Positions 1-9,149 are shown, counted from the stretch's first letter. The stretch: 64,000 nt of DNA from Paenibacillus sp. 1_12 (GCF_900114475.1 NZ_FOTE01000002.1:558001-622000); one strand, 5' to 3'. The notes: generated from the letters alone by a model not told the origin. Numbers and translations: made by a program.

Positions 1-400
1 ACGATTTGACGACCAGGAAGGTTGGAATCATGCCTCCGCTGAACAGCATCGTGAACAGTACGAGCAGCATTATCGGACCACGACCCATAAATTCATTTCT
101 CGCCAATGGATAAGCCGTCAATGTGGTGAACAACAAATTGATCAATGTGCCTGCAACCGTAATAAAGATTGTGACGCCAAGGCTCCACATGATCGTGTTC
201 GTCGAAAAAATATACCGGTAGCCATCGAGTGAAAATTTAGTTGGAAACAGCACGATCCCGCGCTGCATCAGCTCCTCTGAAGCAGTTAGTGAACCTGATA
301 GTACAAACAGGAAGGGCACGATGGCAAACAAAGCGAAAACAATTAGAAGCACGGAATTAACAATATCAAATACGCGTGATCCCAATGAAGGATGAATCAT
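1..400 (-). CDS. Carbohydrate ABC transporter permease, LplC/YtcP type (partial)
   Basis: Membrane subunit of a CUT1-family sugar importer. The frame opens at an ATG preceded by AAAGGAGG with an 8-base spacer and runs off the left edge without a stop, so only the first 133 residues are visible. They show an N-terminal membrane helix at about residues 10-32, the segment LFPTKFSLDGYRYIF and the FSGGMIPTFLVVKS stretch typical of YtcP-like permeases. The EAA loop lies outside the window. It follows the partner LplB-type permease by 21 bases and is co-transcribed with it and with the upstream oxidoreductase. Family assignment is secure; the substrate is unknown. Confidence 0.9.
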   Translation of the reverse strand, partial: MIHPSLGSRVFDIVNSVLLIVFALFAIVPFLFVLSGSLTASEELMQRGIVLFPTKFSLDGYRYIFSTNTIMWSLGVTIFITVAGTLINLLFTTLTAYPLARNEFMGRGPIMLLVLFTMLFSGGMIPTFLVVKS

Positions 401-421
401 GAAAGCAGCCTCCTTTCCAAT

Positions 422-1375
422 TTAGTATACACCTTGCTCGCCAATTTTCTTGGCTGCTTTATTAGCGGCAACTACCAGACATAAGCCTACTAGTGATTTA
501 AACAGACCGACAGCGGTGCTGAAGCTAAACTGCCCTTGCTGGACACCATTGACGTACACATAAGTGTCGAATACTTCGCCCACTTCTCGGTTCGTCGAAT
601 TCAGCATCAGAAAAACCTGCTCGAAGCCTGTATCCAGAAAGCTGCCGAGTCTTAAAATGAACAAAATGACGATGGTGCTGCGAATAGCAGGAAGGGTTAT
701 GTGCCACAGCTGCTTCATCCGGCCTGCACCGTCCATTTTGGCAGCTTCATACAATGTAGGGTCAACTCCTGACAGTGCAGCCAGAAAGATAATAGTACCC
801 CAACCGGATTCCTTCCAGATAACTTCCAGAATGATCATCGGCCTAAACCAGTCGTTGGACATTAGAAAATTAATTTTACCAAAACCCGCATTGACGAGCA
901 TATTCGTAAAAATCCCGCCTTCGGACGAGAAAAAAGTGTACACCATACCGACAACGACAACCCACGATACAAAATGGGGAATGTACACTGCGGTCTGAAT
1001 GTATCGCTTGAACCATTCCACGCGCAGCTCATTCAGCATCAATGCGATTAATATCGGGATCGGAAAGAAAAAGACAATATTATAAATCGCCAGCACAAAA
1101 GTGTTTTTGAGCAGCAGCCAGAACACCGGATCATGGAAAAAACGGTCAAAATGCTTAAAGCCAACCCAAGGACTGTTCCAAAAGCCCCGATAAGGCAGGT
1201 AATCCTTAAATGAAATCATGACCCCCCACATCGGTAAATATTTAAATATGGCAAAATACAGCAAGCCAGGTGCAACCATCATATACAAATAACGACCTTT
1301 GATGAGTCGGCTCCAGAACAAGTTTGTCTTGCGGCCCAAACCGTTGGCTGTTCCGTTCATCACTTGTGATTTCAA
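422..1375 (-). CDS. Carbohydrate ABC transporter permease, LplB type
   Basis: Membrane subunit of a CUT1-family importer, about 317 residues with six predicted helices (first near residues 30-52). The EAA loop that docks the ATPase is visible as LYEAAKMDGAGRMKQLW around residues 208-224, and the C-terminal GVQQGQFSFSTAVGLFKS motif is the LplB signature. The longest frame opens at a TTG at 1381, only 3 bases after GGAGG. I chose the TTG at 1375, which has the normal 9-base spacing, and an ATG at 1360 is a further option. It lies between the oxidoreductase gene and the YtcP-type permease, in one operon. No ATPase gene is nearby. Substrate unknown. Confidence 0.92.
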   Translation of the reverse strand: MKSQVMNGTANGLGRKTNLFWSRLIKGRYLYMMVAPGLLYFAIFKYLPMWGVMISFKDYLPYRGFWNSPWVGFKHFDRFFHDPVFWLLLKNTFVLAIYNIVFFFPIPILIALMLNELRVEWFKRYIQTAVYIPHFVSWVVVVGMVYTFFSSEGGIFTNMLVNAGFGKINFLMSNDWFRPMIILEVIWKESGWGTIIFLAALSGVDPTLYEAAKMDGAGRMKQLWHITLPAIRSTIVILFILRLGSFLDTGFEQVFLMLNSTNREVGEVFDTYVYVNGVQQGQFSFSTAVGLFKSLVGLCLVVAANKAAKKIGEQGVY

Positions 1376-1406
1376 ATCCAACGCCCTCCTTTCTGATAGT
1401 TACTAC

Positions 1407-2696
1407 TTAAGATGGGGCAAGCACATCCGCGATGCGAATAGGACGATTCTCCTTGACGGATCTCCAAACTGCTTCTCCTGTACCAACCGAATAGGCACCA
1501 TCTATCGAACCGGATAAAATATCATACGGTCGCTTCGGATCGGGACCGAGAAAAATGTCCTCCAGAAGCGTAGGGTCTCCACCTCCATGTCCACCTTGCC
1601 TATGAACGACATGAATCGTTTCTTTAGAGCCAAACAATGGGAAGTAATCGATCGTTTGCACAGGTACTGGAAACGGAACCCTGCCGGAGGAATGATATTC
1701 CATCGATTCTATACGGCCTTTTGTACCATTAATCGCAAGCCGATAGCCTTCATAAGGCAGTGAGAAGTTGACTGAATAAGTGAGCAGCGCACCGCCATTA
1801 TATTTGACGTTAACGGAATAAGTATCCTCGATATCAATTTGTGAATCGTAGATACAGGCATCCGACCGGTATTCGCTGTAGGGAGCTTGAGCATCTGCGG
1901 CGCCGACAGCTCCGATATGGTCATCCGTTACATGAACCTCCTTGCCCCGTGACGACCAACGCATGTAATAATCGCAGTCGGGCTTGACCTCACAGGTGGA
2001 ACAATGGCGTCCGTCCTCTTTCTTCGGATTCAACTCACCTTCGGGTCCATAATAATTGAGAGCGCCGAACGCAAATACCTCTACCGGCTGCTGCCCTGTC
2101 CACCAATTGACCAAATCAAAGTGATGCGAGCTTTTGTGAATGGATAATCCCCCCGAATGCTCCCTGACCCGATTCCACCGTTTGAAATAGCTGGCTCCAT
2201 GGTACGTATCGATATACCAGTTCAGATCGACAGATGTCACTCGGCCTATCTTTCCTTCCAGCACCAATTCTTTGATCCGGCTGTGAATAGGCGCATAGCG
2301 GTAATTAAAGGCAACCGTTACCTTACCCTTGCTCACGGACTCCGCATCCATAATACGTCGGCAATCAGCACCGGTTGTCGCCATAGGCTTTTCGGACAGC
2401 ACATCCAGATCATGCTCCAGCGCCTTCAGAATATAGGTGACATGCGTATCATCACGTCCCGTCACAATAATGACATCAGGCTTCGTTTCTGCGATCATTT
2501 TATCAAAAGCATCGGCTCCGAATTCCGGCACATCGGCTAGCTCCGGGTATTTGCTCTTACATACCTCAAACCTTCTAGAATCAATATCGAGCAGCCCAAC
2601 GATATCTGCTTGATTGGAAAATGTCGAAAGCATCGGTCCAATAAACATCTTCAGGCTTCGATTACTAACACCGCAAATTGCATACTTTTTTTTCAT
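1407..2696 (-). CDS. Gfo/Idh/MocA family NAD(P)-dependent oxidoreductase
   Basis: Cytoplasmic 429-residue sugar or polyol oxidoreductase. An N-terminal Rossmann half is followed by the EKP signature (residues 102-104, K103 the family's catalytic-type lysine) and a C-terminal alpha/beta domain with HHFDLVNWW near 191-199. A cysteine set C232, C235 and C241 (HCSTCEVKPDC) matches a motif seen in one Gfo/Idh subgroup and might bind a metal. The ATG start has GAGGTG upstream. It is the first gene of an operon with two sugar permeases, so it probably acts on the imported sugar or a derivative. Its promoter must lie between 2697 and the terminator at 2977-3004. Substrate not predictable. Confidence 0.88.
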   Translation of the reverse strand: MKKKYAICGVSNRSLKMFIGPMLSTFSNQADIVGLLDIDSRRFEVCKSKYPELADVPEFGADAFDKMIAETKPDVIIVTGRDDTHVTYILKALEHDLDVLSEKPMATTGADCRRIMDAESVSKGKVTVAFNYRYAPIHSRIKELVLEGKIGRVTSVDLNWYIDTYHGASYFKRWNRVREHSGGLSIHKSSHHFDLVNWWTGQQPVEVFAFGALNYYGPEGELNPKKEDGRHCSTCEVKPDCDYYMRWSSRGKEVHVTDDHIGAVGAADAQAPYSEYRSDACIYDSQIDIEDTYSVNVKYNGGALLTYSVNFSLPYEGYRLAINGTKGRIESMEYHSSGRVPFPVPVQTIDYFPLFGSKETIHVVHRQGGHGGGDPTLLEDIFLGPDPKRPYDILSGSIDGAYSVGTGEAVWRSVKENRPIRIADVLAPS

Positions 2697-2900
2697 TCAG
2701 CACCTCTATCTTAATAGTCACTTCATCATAATAGCCGCTTGCCTGTGCTACCAGAGTCTTTTGGTTGGATTCGATTATATCGGACCCTGTCGGTGAAGCT
2801 GTCTTCATTATTAAGAATAACCCGATAAATAGATACAATCCGGAAAGCGACAATTGCCAATCTTCCTGTATTCCCTTATGTATAGCCGTTATTTGAGCGC

Positions 2901-2934
2901 TTATAATCTTTAATGCCCACTTTTATAATCTTTA
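2901..2934 (-). promoter_or_regulatory. Paired 12-bp direct repeat, candidate operator
   Basis: TTATAATCTTTA occurs at 2901-2912 and again at 2923-2934, start-to-start 22 bases or two helical turns. AraC-type regulators commonly bind two direct half-sites at this spacing. It lies about 205-240 bases upstream of the oxidoreductase start, so the link to that operon is inference. The sequence is AT-rich, so chance is possible. Confidence 0.35.
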
Positions 2935-2976
2935 TAGATCATGCCGATCCGCTGCTGTTAGAAGCTGTTGAACCAA

Positions 2977-3004
2977 CAAAAAGAGCAGCCATCAACGGCT
3001 GCCC
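2977..3004 (-). terminator. Rho-independent terminator
   Basis: Read on the minus strand: GGGCAGCC, six-base loop, GGCTGCTC, then TTTTTG. It ends the operon from the solute-binding protein to the beta-propeller gene and separates it from the oxidoreductase operon. Confidence 0.85.
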
Positions 3005-3063
3005 TTCGCATATTGTTAGATTCGTACATGAAAAAAATGTTTCACGTGCTGCTGCAGAATTCA

Positions 3064-4245
3064 TCAAAATACGCCCGTGACCTCCACGGTATAAATATGA
3101 CGGCTCCCTTCATGTGTGGAATCGAACGAAAGCGCTGTTCCGGCTCGGTTCCATCTGGGGTGCAGGTCGCAGCGATAATCTCCGGTTACATTCGGGTATG
3201 AATAAAACGAGCCAAGCGTCACGCCTTTCCTGTTAACCAAATCATACAAATACAAATGACGGTAGCTGTCCTCGTCGGGGTAGCTATCATACAGCATAAG
3301 GGTCCGGTCAGGCGAATAAGAGCAATGGCCGTCTTTCAAAAAGAATAGGTCATCCAATAGCGTGACCTGATCTGTTTTATCCTTCAATTCATACAACTGA
3401 ACGCCTGCTGTCGAGCCTTCCAATCCACTTGAATAGATAACCAGATGCTGCGGGTCGCGCCAATGATAGTGGGAAGCGTAGGCATAATCGGAAAGCAGGA
3501 ATAGGTCAGAACCATCATGGTCAGCCGTAAGTATTGCCGTTTTCCAGCCTTTACCGTCTACAGGAAAATTCCTCACCAGACATACAAACCGCGTTCCATC
3601 CGTATTAAAATTGATGTGATTGATCATGATCTTCTGATCTTCACCTGCGAAATAATGATTCGTAAAATCCCAAATCTCCTGTAAAGACAACACCAGCTCA
3701 CTAGTACCTGTAGCCAGCTCAATAAGGAAAATCCCGTCATTCTCAGGATGCGGCATATCAGCGAACGGATCGGGAGTGCCCTCGTAGCCATAGCCTGGGC
3801 GAAAATCATACATACGGCTGAAATTGACACTAAGCGCGTATTTTCCTGTCGGATCGACATTCACTACTGGCCGCTCCAGAATTCGCTGCTCTCTCGTGTG
3901 AACATGCATCACAACGCCTTTGATCCCATCATCCGTTTGCTGGTTAAAAATGATTTCGTCGTTAGGTGCAAGCGGATGCCACTGCAGCATCGTCCCCTGC
4001 TGAAAATTCCACGCTGTTGTTTCTGCAAGCGGGATTTGCTGTCCGGTCGCTACCTCAATCATCCCCAGTTCGGCAATATCTGTCTTGACCTGCAAACGAT
4101 CCCAGAATTTCACTTTTGTATATAAATGGTAACGATCATCTCCGCTCCAGGACGGATTGTCATAATAACCGTAAAAATAATGCCCTTCCCCATCCGTTAA
4201 TTTGTTTACAGCCACCGTCAAATTGTTTATTTTCTCTATCTCCAT
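3064..4245 (-). CDS. Cytoplasmic beta-propeller protein of unknown function
   Basis: A 393-residue protein with no signal peptide or membrane segment. Repeated blades of the TolB/WD40-like kind are visible, for example GHCSYSPDRTLMLYDS and DLHPRWNRAGTALSFDS, and the N-terminus has GHYFYGYYDNPSW. ATG 4245 is preferred over an upstream ATG at 4278 because GGAGG lies 7 bases before it. It is the last gene of an ABC-importer operon. Propeller proteins in such loci include polysaccharide lyases of several PL families and sugar-binding proteins. The conserved His and Arg in RCDLHPRW would suit catalysis, but I cannot assign it to a family. Function unknown; lyase or hydrolase activity on the imported oligosaccharide is only a hypothesis. 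Confidence 0.8.
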   Translation of the reverse strand: MEIEKINNLTVAVNKLTDGEGHYFYGYYDNPSWSGDDRYHLYTKVKFWDRLQVKTDIAELGMIEVATGQQIPLAETTAWNFQQGTMLQWHPLAPNDEIIFNQQTDDGIKGVVMHVHTREQRILERPVVNVDPTGKYALSVNFSRMYDFRPGYGYEGTPDPFADMPHPENDGIFLIELATGTSELVLSLQEIWDFTNHYFAGEDQKIMINHINFNTDGTRFVCLVRNFPVDGKGWKTAILTADHDGSDLFLLSDYAYASHYHWRDPQHLVIYSSGLEGSTAGVQLYELKDKTDQVTLLDDLFFLKDGHCSYSPDRTLMLYDSYPDEDSYRHLYLYDLVNRKGVTLGSFYSYPNVTGDYRCDLHPRWNRAGTALSFDSTHEGSRHIYTVEVTGVF

Positions 4246-4288
4246 TGTAAAGCCTCCGTCTCCTCTAGTTCCCAGCACTCAGCGCTGG

Positions 4289-5164
4289 CTATTCCTTTAA
4301 TGCTCCAATTAATACACCTTTTACAAAAAAGCGCTGCACAAACGGAAATACAAGCAGCAGAGGTGCAATCGCAGCAACCATCACGGCGAATTTCAGCGTA
4401 AGCGCCACCAGTACACGACCATCGCTGACGTCACCCATCATCTCCGTGTTTTGGTCCAATATCAGAATTTCTCTTAAATAAACCTGCAGCGGAAACAGAT
4501 CACGCTGACGCAAATAAATAAGCGCATTAAAATAAGCGTTCCAATGCCCTGAGCCATAAAATAAGGCAATAACCGCAATAATCGGCTTTGATAAGGGCAA
4601 AGCGACTTTTCTGAAAAAAGTAAGCTCAGACGCACCATCGACCTCGGCTGCATCACGCAGCTCCTGGGGAATATTCATTTCAAAAAAAGTTTTTGTAATC
4701 AGCAGGTTCCAGGTCGTCACAGCCCCTGTTACAATAAGAGCCAGACGCGTATCGAGCAAGCCGAGTGATTTGACAATCAAATAAGTAGGAATCATGCCTC
4801 CGTTGAAAAACAAGGTGATGACGATAAAGAACATGATTACTCTTCTTCCGGTCAACTCCTGACGCGATAATGCATAAGCAGCCAATAAAGTGACGGTTAC
4901 ATTCAAAGCCGTTCCACCAACGGTGTACAAGATGCTGTTATAATAACCGAGCCAGATTGTACCTGTGGACAACAGCAGCTTATAAGCCCCCAGCGTAAAT
5001 CCGACCGGAATGATCAGCATCGGATTGGCTATGACCTGAGCCGGATCACTGAAGGAGGCTGAAATAATGTACAGAAACGGATATATAAACAGGATAGCGG
5101 TCAGTGCCAACAGCGCATAAATCACGATATCGACTCCACTTGTTTTCTTCGATATACGACTCAT
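4289..5164 (-). CDS. Carbohydrate ABC transporter permease, LplC/YtcP type
   Basis: CUT1-family membrane subunit of 291 residues with about six helices (first near 12-36). The EAA loop reads LRDAAEVDGASELTFFRKV around 169-187. The C-terminus FVQRFFVKGVLIGALKE is the usual YtcP ending. The ATG follows a GGTGGATGAAAG ribosome-binding region. It lies between the LplB-type permease (30 bases upstream) and the beta-propeller gene and forms the importer with the binding protein at 6222-7871. No ATPase is encoded nearby. Confidence 0.93.
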   Translation of the reverse strand: MSRISKKTSGVDIVIYALLALTAILFIYPFLYIISASFSDPAQVIANPMLIIPVGFTLGAYKLLLSTGTIWLGYYNSILYTVGGTALNVTVTLLAAYALSRQELTGRRVIMFFIVITLFFNGGMIPTYLIVKSLGLLDTRLALIVTGAVTTWNLLITKTFFEMNIPQELRDAAEVDGASELTFFRKVALPLSKPIIAVIALFYGSGHWNAYFNALIYLRQRDLFPLQVYLREILILDQNTEMMGDVSDGRVLVALTLKFAVMVAAIAPLLLVFPFVQRFFVKGVLIGALKE

Positions 5165-5194
5165 CTTTCATCCACCCGCTTTCAAAAAATTCGG

Positions 5195-6130
5195 TTACCA
5201 TAGAGAATAGCCGCTGAGTCGCCGGGCCAACCGATTGCACACAATAATAAATACGAACGTCAGAAAGGAATTGAACAAACCTACTGAGGATGCGAAGCTG
5301 TATTGCTGCTGCACCAAACCGGCACGGTACACATAAGTGCTCAGCACATCTGCTGTTTCATAGGTAGCGGAGCTGTACAGCAAAAATACTTTCTCAAAAC
5401 CTACGTCCATCACACGCCCCAAATCGAGCAGCAAAATCGTAATAATGGTCGGCTTGATGCCGGGAAGAGAAATATGCCAGATTTTACCTAAGCGACTCGC
5501 ACCATCCATTTCTGCAGCTTCATACAAGCTGGGACTGATTCCCGTTAACGAGGCGTAATAGATGATCGAGCTCCAACCGACGGTCTGCCATACGCCTGAC
5601 GACACATAAATCGTCCGAAACCAGCTCGGCTCACGTAAAAAGTCAATCCGGGTGCCGCCAAAAAACTCGATGATCCCGTTAACAAATCCTGTTGAGGGCG
5701 ACAAGAAGTTAACGATCAAGCCGGCTACAACCACCGTTGAAATAAAGTGGGGCAAATAGCTGAACGATTGGATCACGTTACGAAATTTCGAATTTCTCAC
5801 CTCATGCAGCAGCAAGGCGAATACAATTGGAATCGTAAACCCAAATAATATTGTGTACAACCCAATCAGCAGCGTATTTCGAATTAAACGATAAAAGTAG
5901 ATTGAATCAAAGAAAGCTTGAAAATGCTTGAATCCTACCCAAGGACTGCTCATCATTCCCTTGAACGGATTGTAATCCTGAAAGGCGATTAGCGTGCCGT
6001 ACATTGGCGCGTAATGAAATAATAAATAATAGATCGCAGCGGGTGCGAGAAACAGGTACAACACCATATTCCGTTTCATTTTACTACGCAGCCACATCCC
6101 GGATTTTCGCTGTACTGCGGTATTTGCCAA
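5195..6130 (-). CDS. Carbohydrate ABC transporter permease, LplB type
   Basis: CUT1-family membrane subunit, 311 residues from the chosen start. The EAA loop LYEAAEMDGASRLGKIW lies near residue 205-221, and LVQQQYSFASSVGLFNS near the C-terminus marks the LplB group. A longer frame opens at a GTG at 6202 with a poor ribosome-binding site. TTG 6130 follows a textbook AAGGAGGTG by 9 bases and gives the normal family length, so I take it as the start. It is the second gene of the operon after the binding protein, separated from it by a hairpin at 6164-6184. Confidence 0.92.
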   Translation of the reverse strand: MANTAVQRKSGMWLRSKMKRNMVLYLFLAPAAIYYLLFHYAPMYGTLIAFQDYNPFKGMMSSPWVGFKHFQAFFDSIYFYRLIRNTLLIGLYTILFGFTIPIVFALLLHEVRNSKFRNVIQSFSYLPHFISTVVVAGLIVNFLSPSTGFVNGIIEFFGGTRIDFLREPSWFRTIYVSSGVWQTVGWSSIIYYASLTGISPSLYEAAEMDGASRLGKIWHISLPGIKPTIITILLLDLGRVMDVGFEKVFLLYSSATYETADVLSTYVYRAGLVQQQYSFASSVGLFNSFLTFVFIIVCNRLARRLSGYSLW

Positions 6131-6163
6131 GTTCGTTGCACCTCCTTGGTTAACAGGGCCGTT

Positions 6164-6184
6164 AGGAAGGAGACAATCCTTCCT
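6164..6184 (-). other. Intercistronic hairpin between binding protein and permease
   Basis: AGGAAGG, seven-base loop, CCTTCCT, with no T-run after it. It sits between the solute-binding protein stop and the permease start, so it would more likely stabilise the upstream mRNA 3' end or cause partial termination than fully stop transcription. Confidence 0.5.
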
Positions 6185-6221
6185 GCGTTTCGCCTGAGCC
6201 ACCCTTACTTCTGACTTACGC

Positions 6222-7871
6222 TTATTTCAGTGCGGCAGTAAACCGTGTATAAGCCTTGCTGTACAGTTCAGCCAGCTTATCTGAACCGATCTTTTTGAGG
6301 CCTGCCTGGAAGACGTCGTATTCACTGAAAGGCTTCTTACCACGTATGAATGCATTCATATTTTCATCAATATACGTATTAATATCTCTTTGTAGCGTTT
6401 GCACCTCGTTCAGCTCGTCTTGAGTAAAGTGAAGCGCAGGTACCTTCTTCTTGCCGGCATACTGTACAGCCAGTGCGTTGCCTTTCTTTCCTTCATCACT
6501 TAACGTAGCCAGATAATGCTCTGGAATTTGCGAGGAAGGCCAGCCGCTGACAAAACCAACATACGTATTTAGGTATCCAAGGATATCGAGCTTCGGATCG
6601 TTCATGACCTTATCCGTGTAGGTCGGAACGCCATCCTTTAACGTATACGTATCGCCTTCCGCACCGAAGTACAGCAGGGTAGCTCCTTCCTTCGAGTAAA
6701 AGTAATCCATCAGCTTTGTCAGCTCGACTGCGTTTTTCGTGGTGCTTGATATGGAAACGCCGCGACCGGGATCGATTTCATTATGTTTGCCGAGAATATT
6801 ACGCTCCCCTGTAGGTCCTTTCGGAGCCGCTAATGCGGTAAAGCCCGGAGTTTTGCCTGCACCCTGCAGCATTTTGTTATATTTGGTCAAATAGCCTGCA
6901 TTGGAACCATAGATGAAGCCGGACTGCTCGTTCATGATTCTGCCGTCACGCACATCCCCTTTCATCTTTTCGTATTCAGGGTCCAGCAGGCCTTCGCTAT
7001 ACAGCTTGTTCAGATACTGCAGGGCATCCTTATAGCGTGAGTCGGTTGGCCCGTATTTAATTTTGCCGTCCTCGATAAAGAAATCGTCCGTGCTGTTCGG
7101 CCCCCTGCTCCCGACACCAAATGCCCAGATGATCGGGTTCGGATTGTCAGTAAACGGAATTTCATCTGCTTTGCCATTTCCGTTCGGGTCCTTTTCTTTA
7201 AACGCTTTCAATACTTGATACAATTCATCTGTCGTATCCGGCGCTTTCATCCCCACCTTTTGCAGCCAGTCACCCCGAATCATATAGCCTGCAAATGCCT
7301 GCGTACGAGGGTCAAGCAGCAATCTCGGAAAAAAATAAATATGTCCGTCAGGTGATGTGATTTGGCCTTTAACCGCAGGGGTACTGTCCAGAATTTTCTG
7401 GAGATTGGGCGCATTTTTCTTGATCAAATCCTCCAACGGCTGAAGCGCGCCTTGACGACCATACTGATCAGCCAGCAGCGGATCAATGTGTCCGATAATA
7501 TCGGGAATTTTTCCAGAAGCCATGATCAATCCCAGCTGCTGCTTGAACTCATCTGCAGCCGGGGCTGCTGTCGTTTCCCACTTTACAGAAATATTTGTTT
7601 TCTTCGCAATTTCCTTCCACAGTATCTGATCACTGTAGCTGCTGACGCCGGTTGAGCCTGGTGATGGTATAAAATCAGTCCAGCCTGTAACCGTTAACGG
7701 TTTATCCGAAATCATCGTGCCGGCTTGCGGTGCAGCGGTACTATCTCCAGGCTTCGCAGCAGGTGGATTGGCGGCTGGTGTTGCGGTATTGCTGCTTGTG
7801 CATCCTGCCAACACAGTAGTAGTTGTCAACAACAGGGTAACGACTAAAAGCGCAAACTTTTTAGTAGACAT
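6222..7871 (-). CDS. Extracellular solute-binding lipoprotein of a sugar ABC importer
   Basis: LplA-like binding protein of 549 residues. The signal peptide ends in the lipobox LAGC with C24 as the lipidated residue, followed by a Ser/Ala/Pro-rich linker and a long periplasmic-binding-fold body that includes KDPNGNGKADEIPFTDN, the usual large-LplA motif. The longest frame uses TTG 7886, but GAGGAGG lies 6 bases before ATG 7871, which I take as the start. It is the first gene of the operon 7871-3064 and lies divergent from the AraC regulator at 8149, the likely controller. Ligand unknown; the size class is that of oligosaccharide binders. Confidence 0.93.
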   Translation of the reverse strand: MSTKKFALLVVTLLLTTTTVLAGCTSSNTATPAANPPAAKPGDSTAAPQAGTMISDKPLTVTGWTDFIPSPGSTGVSSYSDQILWKEIAKKTNISVKWETTAAPAADEFKQQLGLIMASGKIPDIIGHIDPLLADQYGRQGALQPLEDLIKKNAPNLQKILDSTPAVKGQITSPDGHIYFFPRLLLDPRTQAFAGYMIRGDWLQKVGMKAPDTTDELYQVLKAFKEKDPNGNGKADEIPFTDNPNPIIWAFGVGSRGPNSTDDFFIEDGKIKYGPTDSRYKDALQYLNKLYSEGLLDPEYEKMKGDVRDGRIMNEQSGFIYGSNAGYLTKYNKMLQGAGKTPGFTALAAPKGPTGERNILGKHNEIDPGRGVSISSTTKNAVELTKLMDYFYSKEGATLLYFGAEGDTYTLKDGVPTYTDKVMNDPKLDILGYLNTYVGFVSGWPSSQIPEHYLATLSDEGKKGNALAVQYAGKKKVPALHFTQDELNEVQTLQRDINTYIDENMNAFIRGKKPFSEYDVFQAGLKKIGSDKLAELYSKAYTRFTAALK

Positions 7872-8078
7872 GTTCATCCTCCTCAAAATGATAAAGCAAT
7901 CCTCTACTGACCCCTTACTGCAGATTCCTCATGATGGCGTTTACATGAAGTGCTCTGTATCACTTCCCTTTGCACATGTAGATGTGTTTGAATAAAAGTT
8001 TGTATAATCACGCCGTTTCATCTTGACGCTGTCGTTTCTTGATACTTAGATTATATATGGTTTCTCTTTATCCCACTA

Positions 8079-8107
8079 TTGACAATCAGATCAAATACTT
8101 GTATATT
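8079..8107 (+). promoter_or_regulatory. SigA-type promoter of the AraC regulator
   Basis: TTGACA, 17-base spacer, TATATT. A perfect -35 and a near-perfect -10 lie about 40 bases before the regulator start. Confidence 0.75.
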
Positions 8108-8148
8108 TCGCTCATAATCTATATTTGGCAGGAGGCAGCTCAAAGGAT

Positions 8149-8949
8149 ATGGAAAAGAATGATAGCATTCTGGTTCTGAATATTTCGGAGCCTTACGAGG
8201 AAGTGAATTTCTATAACCGTGGCCCGAATTGGAGTATGGCCGAGCATCATCACAGCTACTACCAATTTATTTTTGTGATTGACGGGCTCCTGCTGTTCAC
8301 CATTGGAGGAGAGGAATATACATTAAAGCGGGGGCAGATTTGCGTGACCCCTCCATTCCAACCGCATTCATTAAGATCGACAACTGGCTATTACCAGTTT
8401 GGGACCAATTTGCAAACGGAGAAGGATAGTAAAGGGATGATCGGGCTGCTGGATGCGTACCTTCCGGATTTCGTTATCTTGGATTACAGCGATTTTCTCG
8501 ATGTTCTGCCAGTGCTGGAGAAGGAATGCAGAGGGTTTACCAAGCTGTCAAAAATCAAAATAGCCAATATTTTGGACAGTGTCATAGTGGCCTGTGTGGA
8601 AATGATCATGAACGGAACCGAAATCAATTTTAAAAATCATTTACTAACGTTTCTCAACAAAAATTTAAACCAAAAAATCAAACTGAGCGATGTTGCCAAG
8701 GAGCTGGCCATCAGTCAATCACATTTGGAGCGGCTGGTGCGAAAGGAATTTGGCTGCGGCGTGATCGATCTCTACAATCAGCTTAGAATCAATAAGGCCT
8801 GCTCTTTCTTGAGCGCTTCCTACTACACGATTGAGAACATTTCCGAGCTGCTTGGCTTTTATGATCCCTCACACTTTTCGCATTTTTTTAAGCAAAAAAT
8901 AAAAATGAGTCCCACCGAATATCGAAAGCATAAAAATTGGGCCAAATAA
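8149..8949 (+). CDS. AraC family transcriptional regulator with cupin domain
   Basis: Cytoplasmic one-component sugar-responsive regulator of 266 residues. The N-terminal cupin sensor covers about residues 15-90 (EHHHSYYQFIFVIDG, then TPPFQPHS). Two helix-turn-helix motifs occupy about 165-262, ending in the AraC signature IENISELLGFYDPSHFSHFF. ATG 8149 is chosen over a TTG at 8125 because only the former has a ribosome-binding site (GGAGG and AAAGG upstream). It is divergent from the importer operon at 7871 and probably controls it. Ligand unknown. Confidence 0.92.
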   Translation: MEKNDSILVLNISEPYEEVNFYNRGPNWSMAEHHHSYYQFIFVIDGLLLFTIGGEEYTLKRGQICVTPPFQPHSLRSTTGYYQFGTNLQTEKDSKGMIGLLDAYLPDFVILDYSDFLDVLPVLEKECRGFTKLSKIKIANILDSVIVACVEMIMNGTEINFKNHLLTFLNKNLNQKIKLSDVAKELAISQSHLERLVRKEFGCGVIDLYNQLRINKACSFLSASYYTIENISELLGFYDPSHFSHFFKQKIKMSPTEYRKHKNWAK

Positions 8950-9029
8950 CGATCAATGCTGAGAGAGGAAAGAAACAATCCTGACTGCAGCTAACAGGTA
9001 ATCCAACTTGAGCCCAGCCCACCTAAGAT

Positions 9030-9070
9030 CAAAAAAACCTTCAACCTCACTATCAAAGTGGCGCTGAAGG
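9030..9070 (-). terminator. Rho-independent terminator
   Basis: On the minus strand, CCTTCAGCGCCAC pairs with GTGAGGTTGAAGG across a 7-base loop, followed by TTTTTTT. It ends the histidine kinase transcript. Confidence 0.85.
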
Positions 9071-9149
9071 CTCGCTGATACTATATGGACTGCGATTCAA
9101 ATAACAGCAGCTGCGTACAAGATGGAAAGCTCCAACAAGGCAACAGTAG

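Larger units (their letters stand above)
2697..3063. other. Intergenic region with promoter of the oxidoreductase operon
   Basis: No gene was found. The right part holds a minus-strand terminator that ends the 7871-3064 operon. The left part must carry the promoter of the 2696-1 operon and contains two identical 12-base direct repeats 22 bases apart. Confidence 0.6.

Noticed and set aside
2665-2853. 62-residue frame upstream of the Gfo/Idh gene
   Set aside because: It overlaps the oxidoreductase start out of frame and has no ribosome-binding site; the overlap region is better explained as leader.
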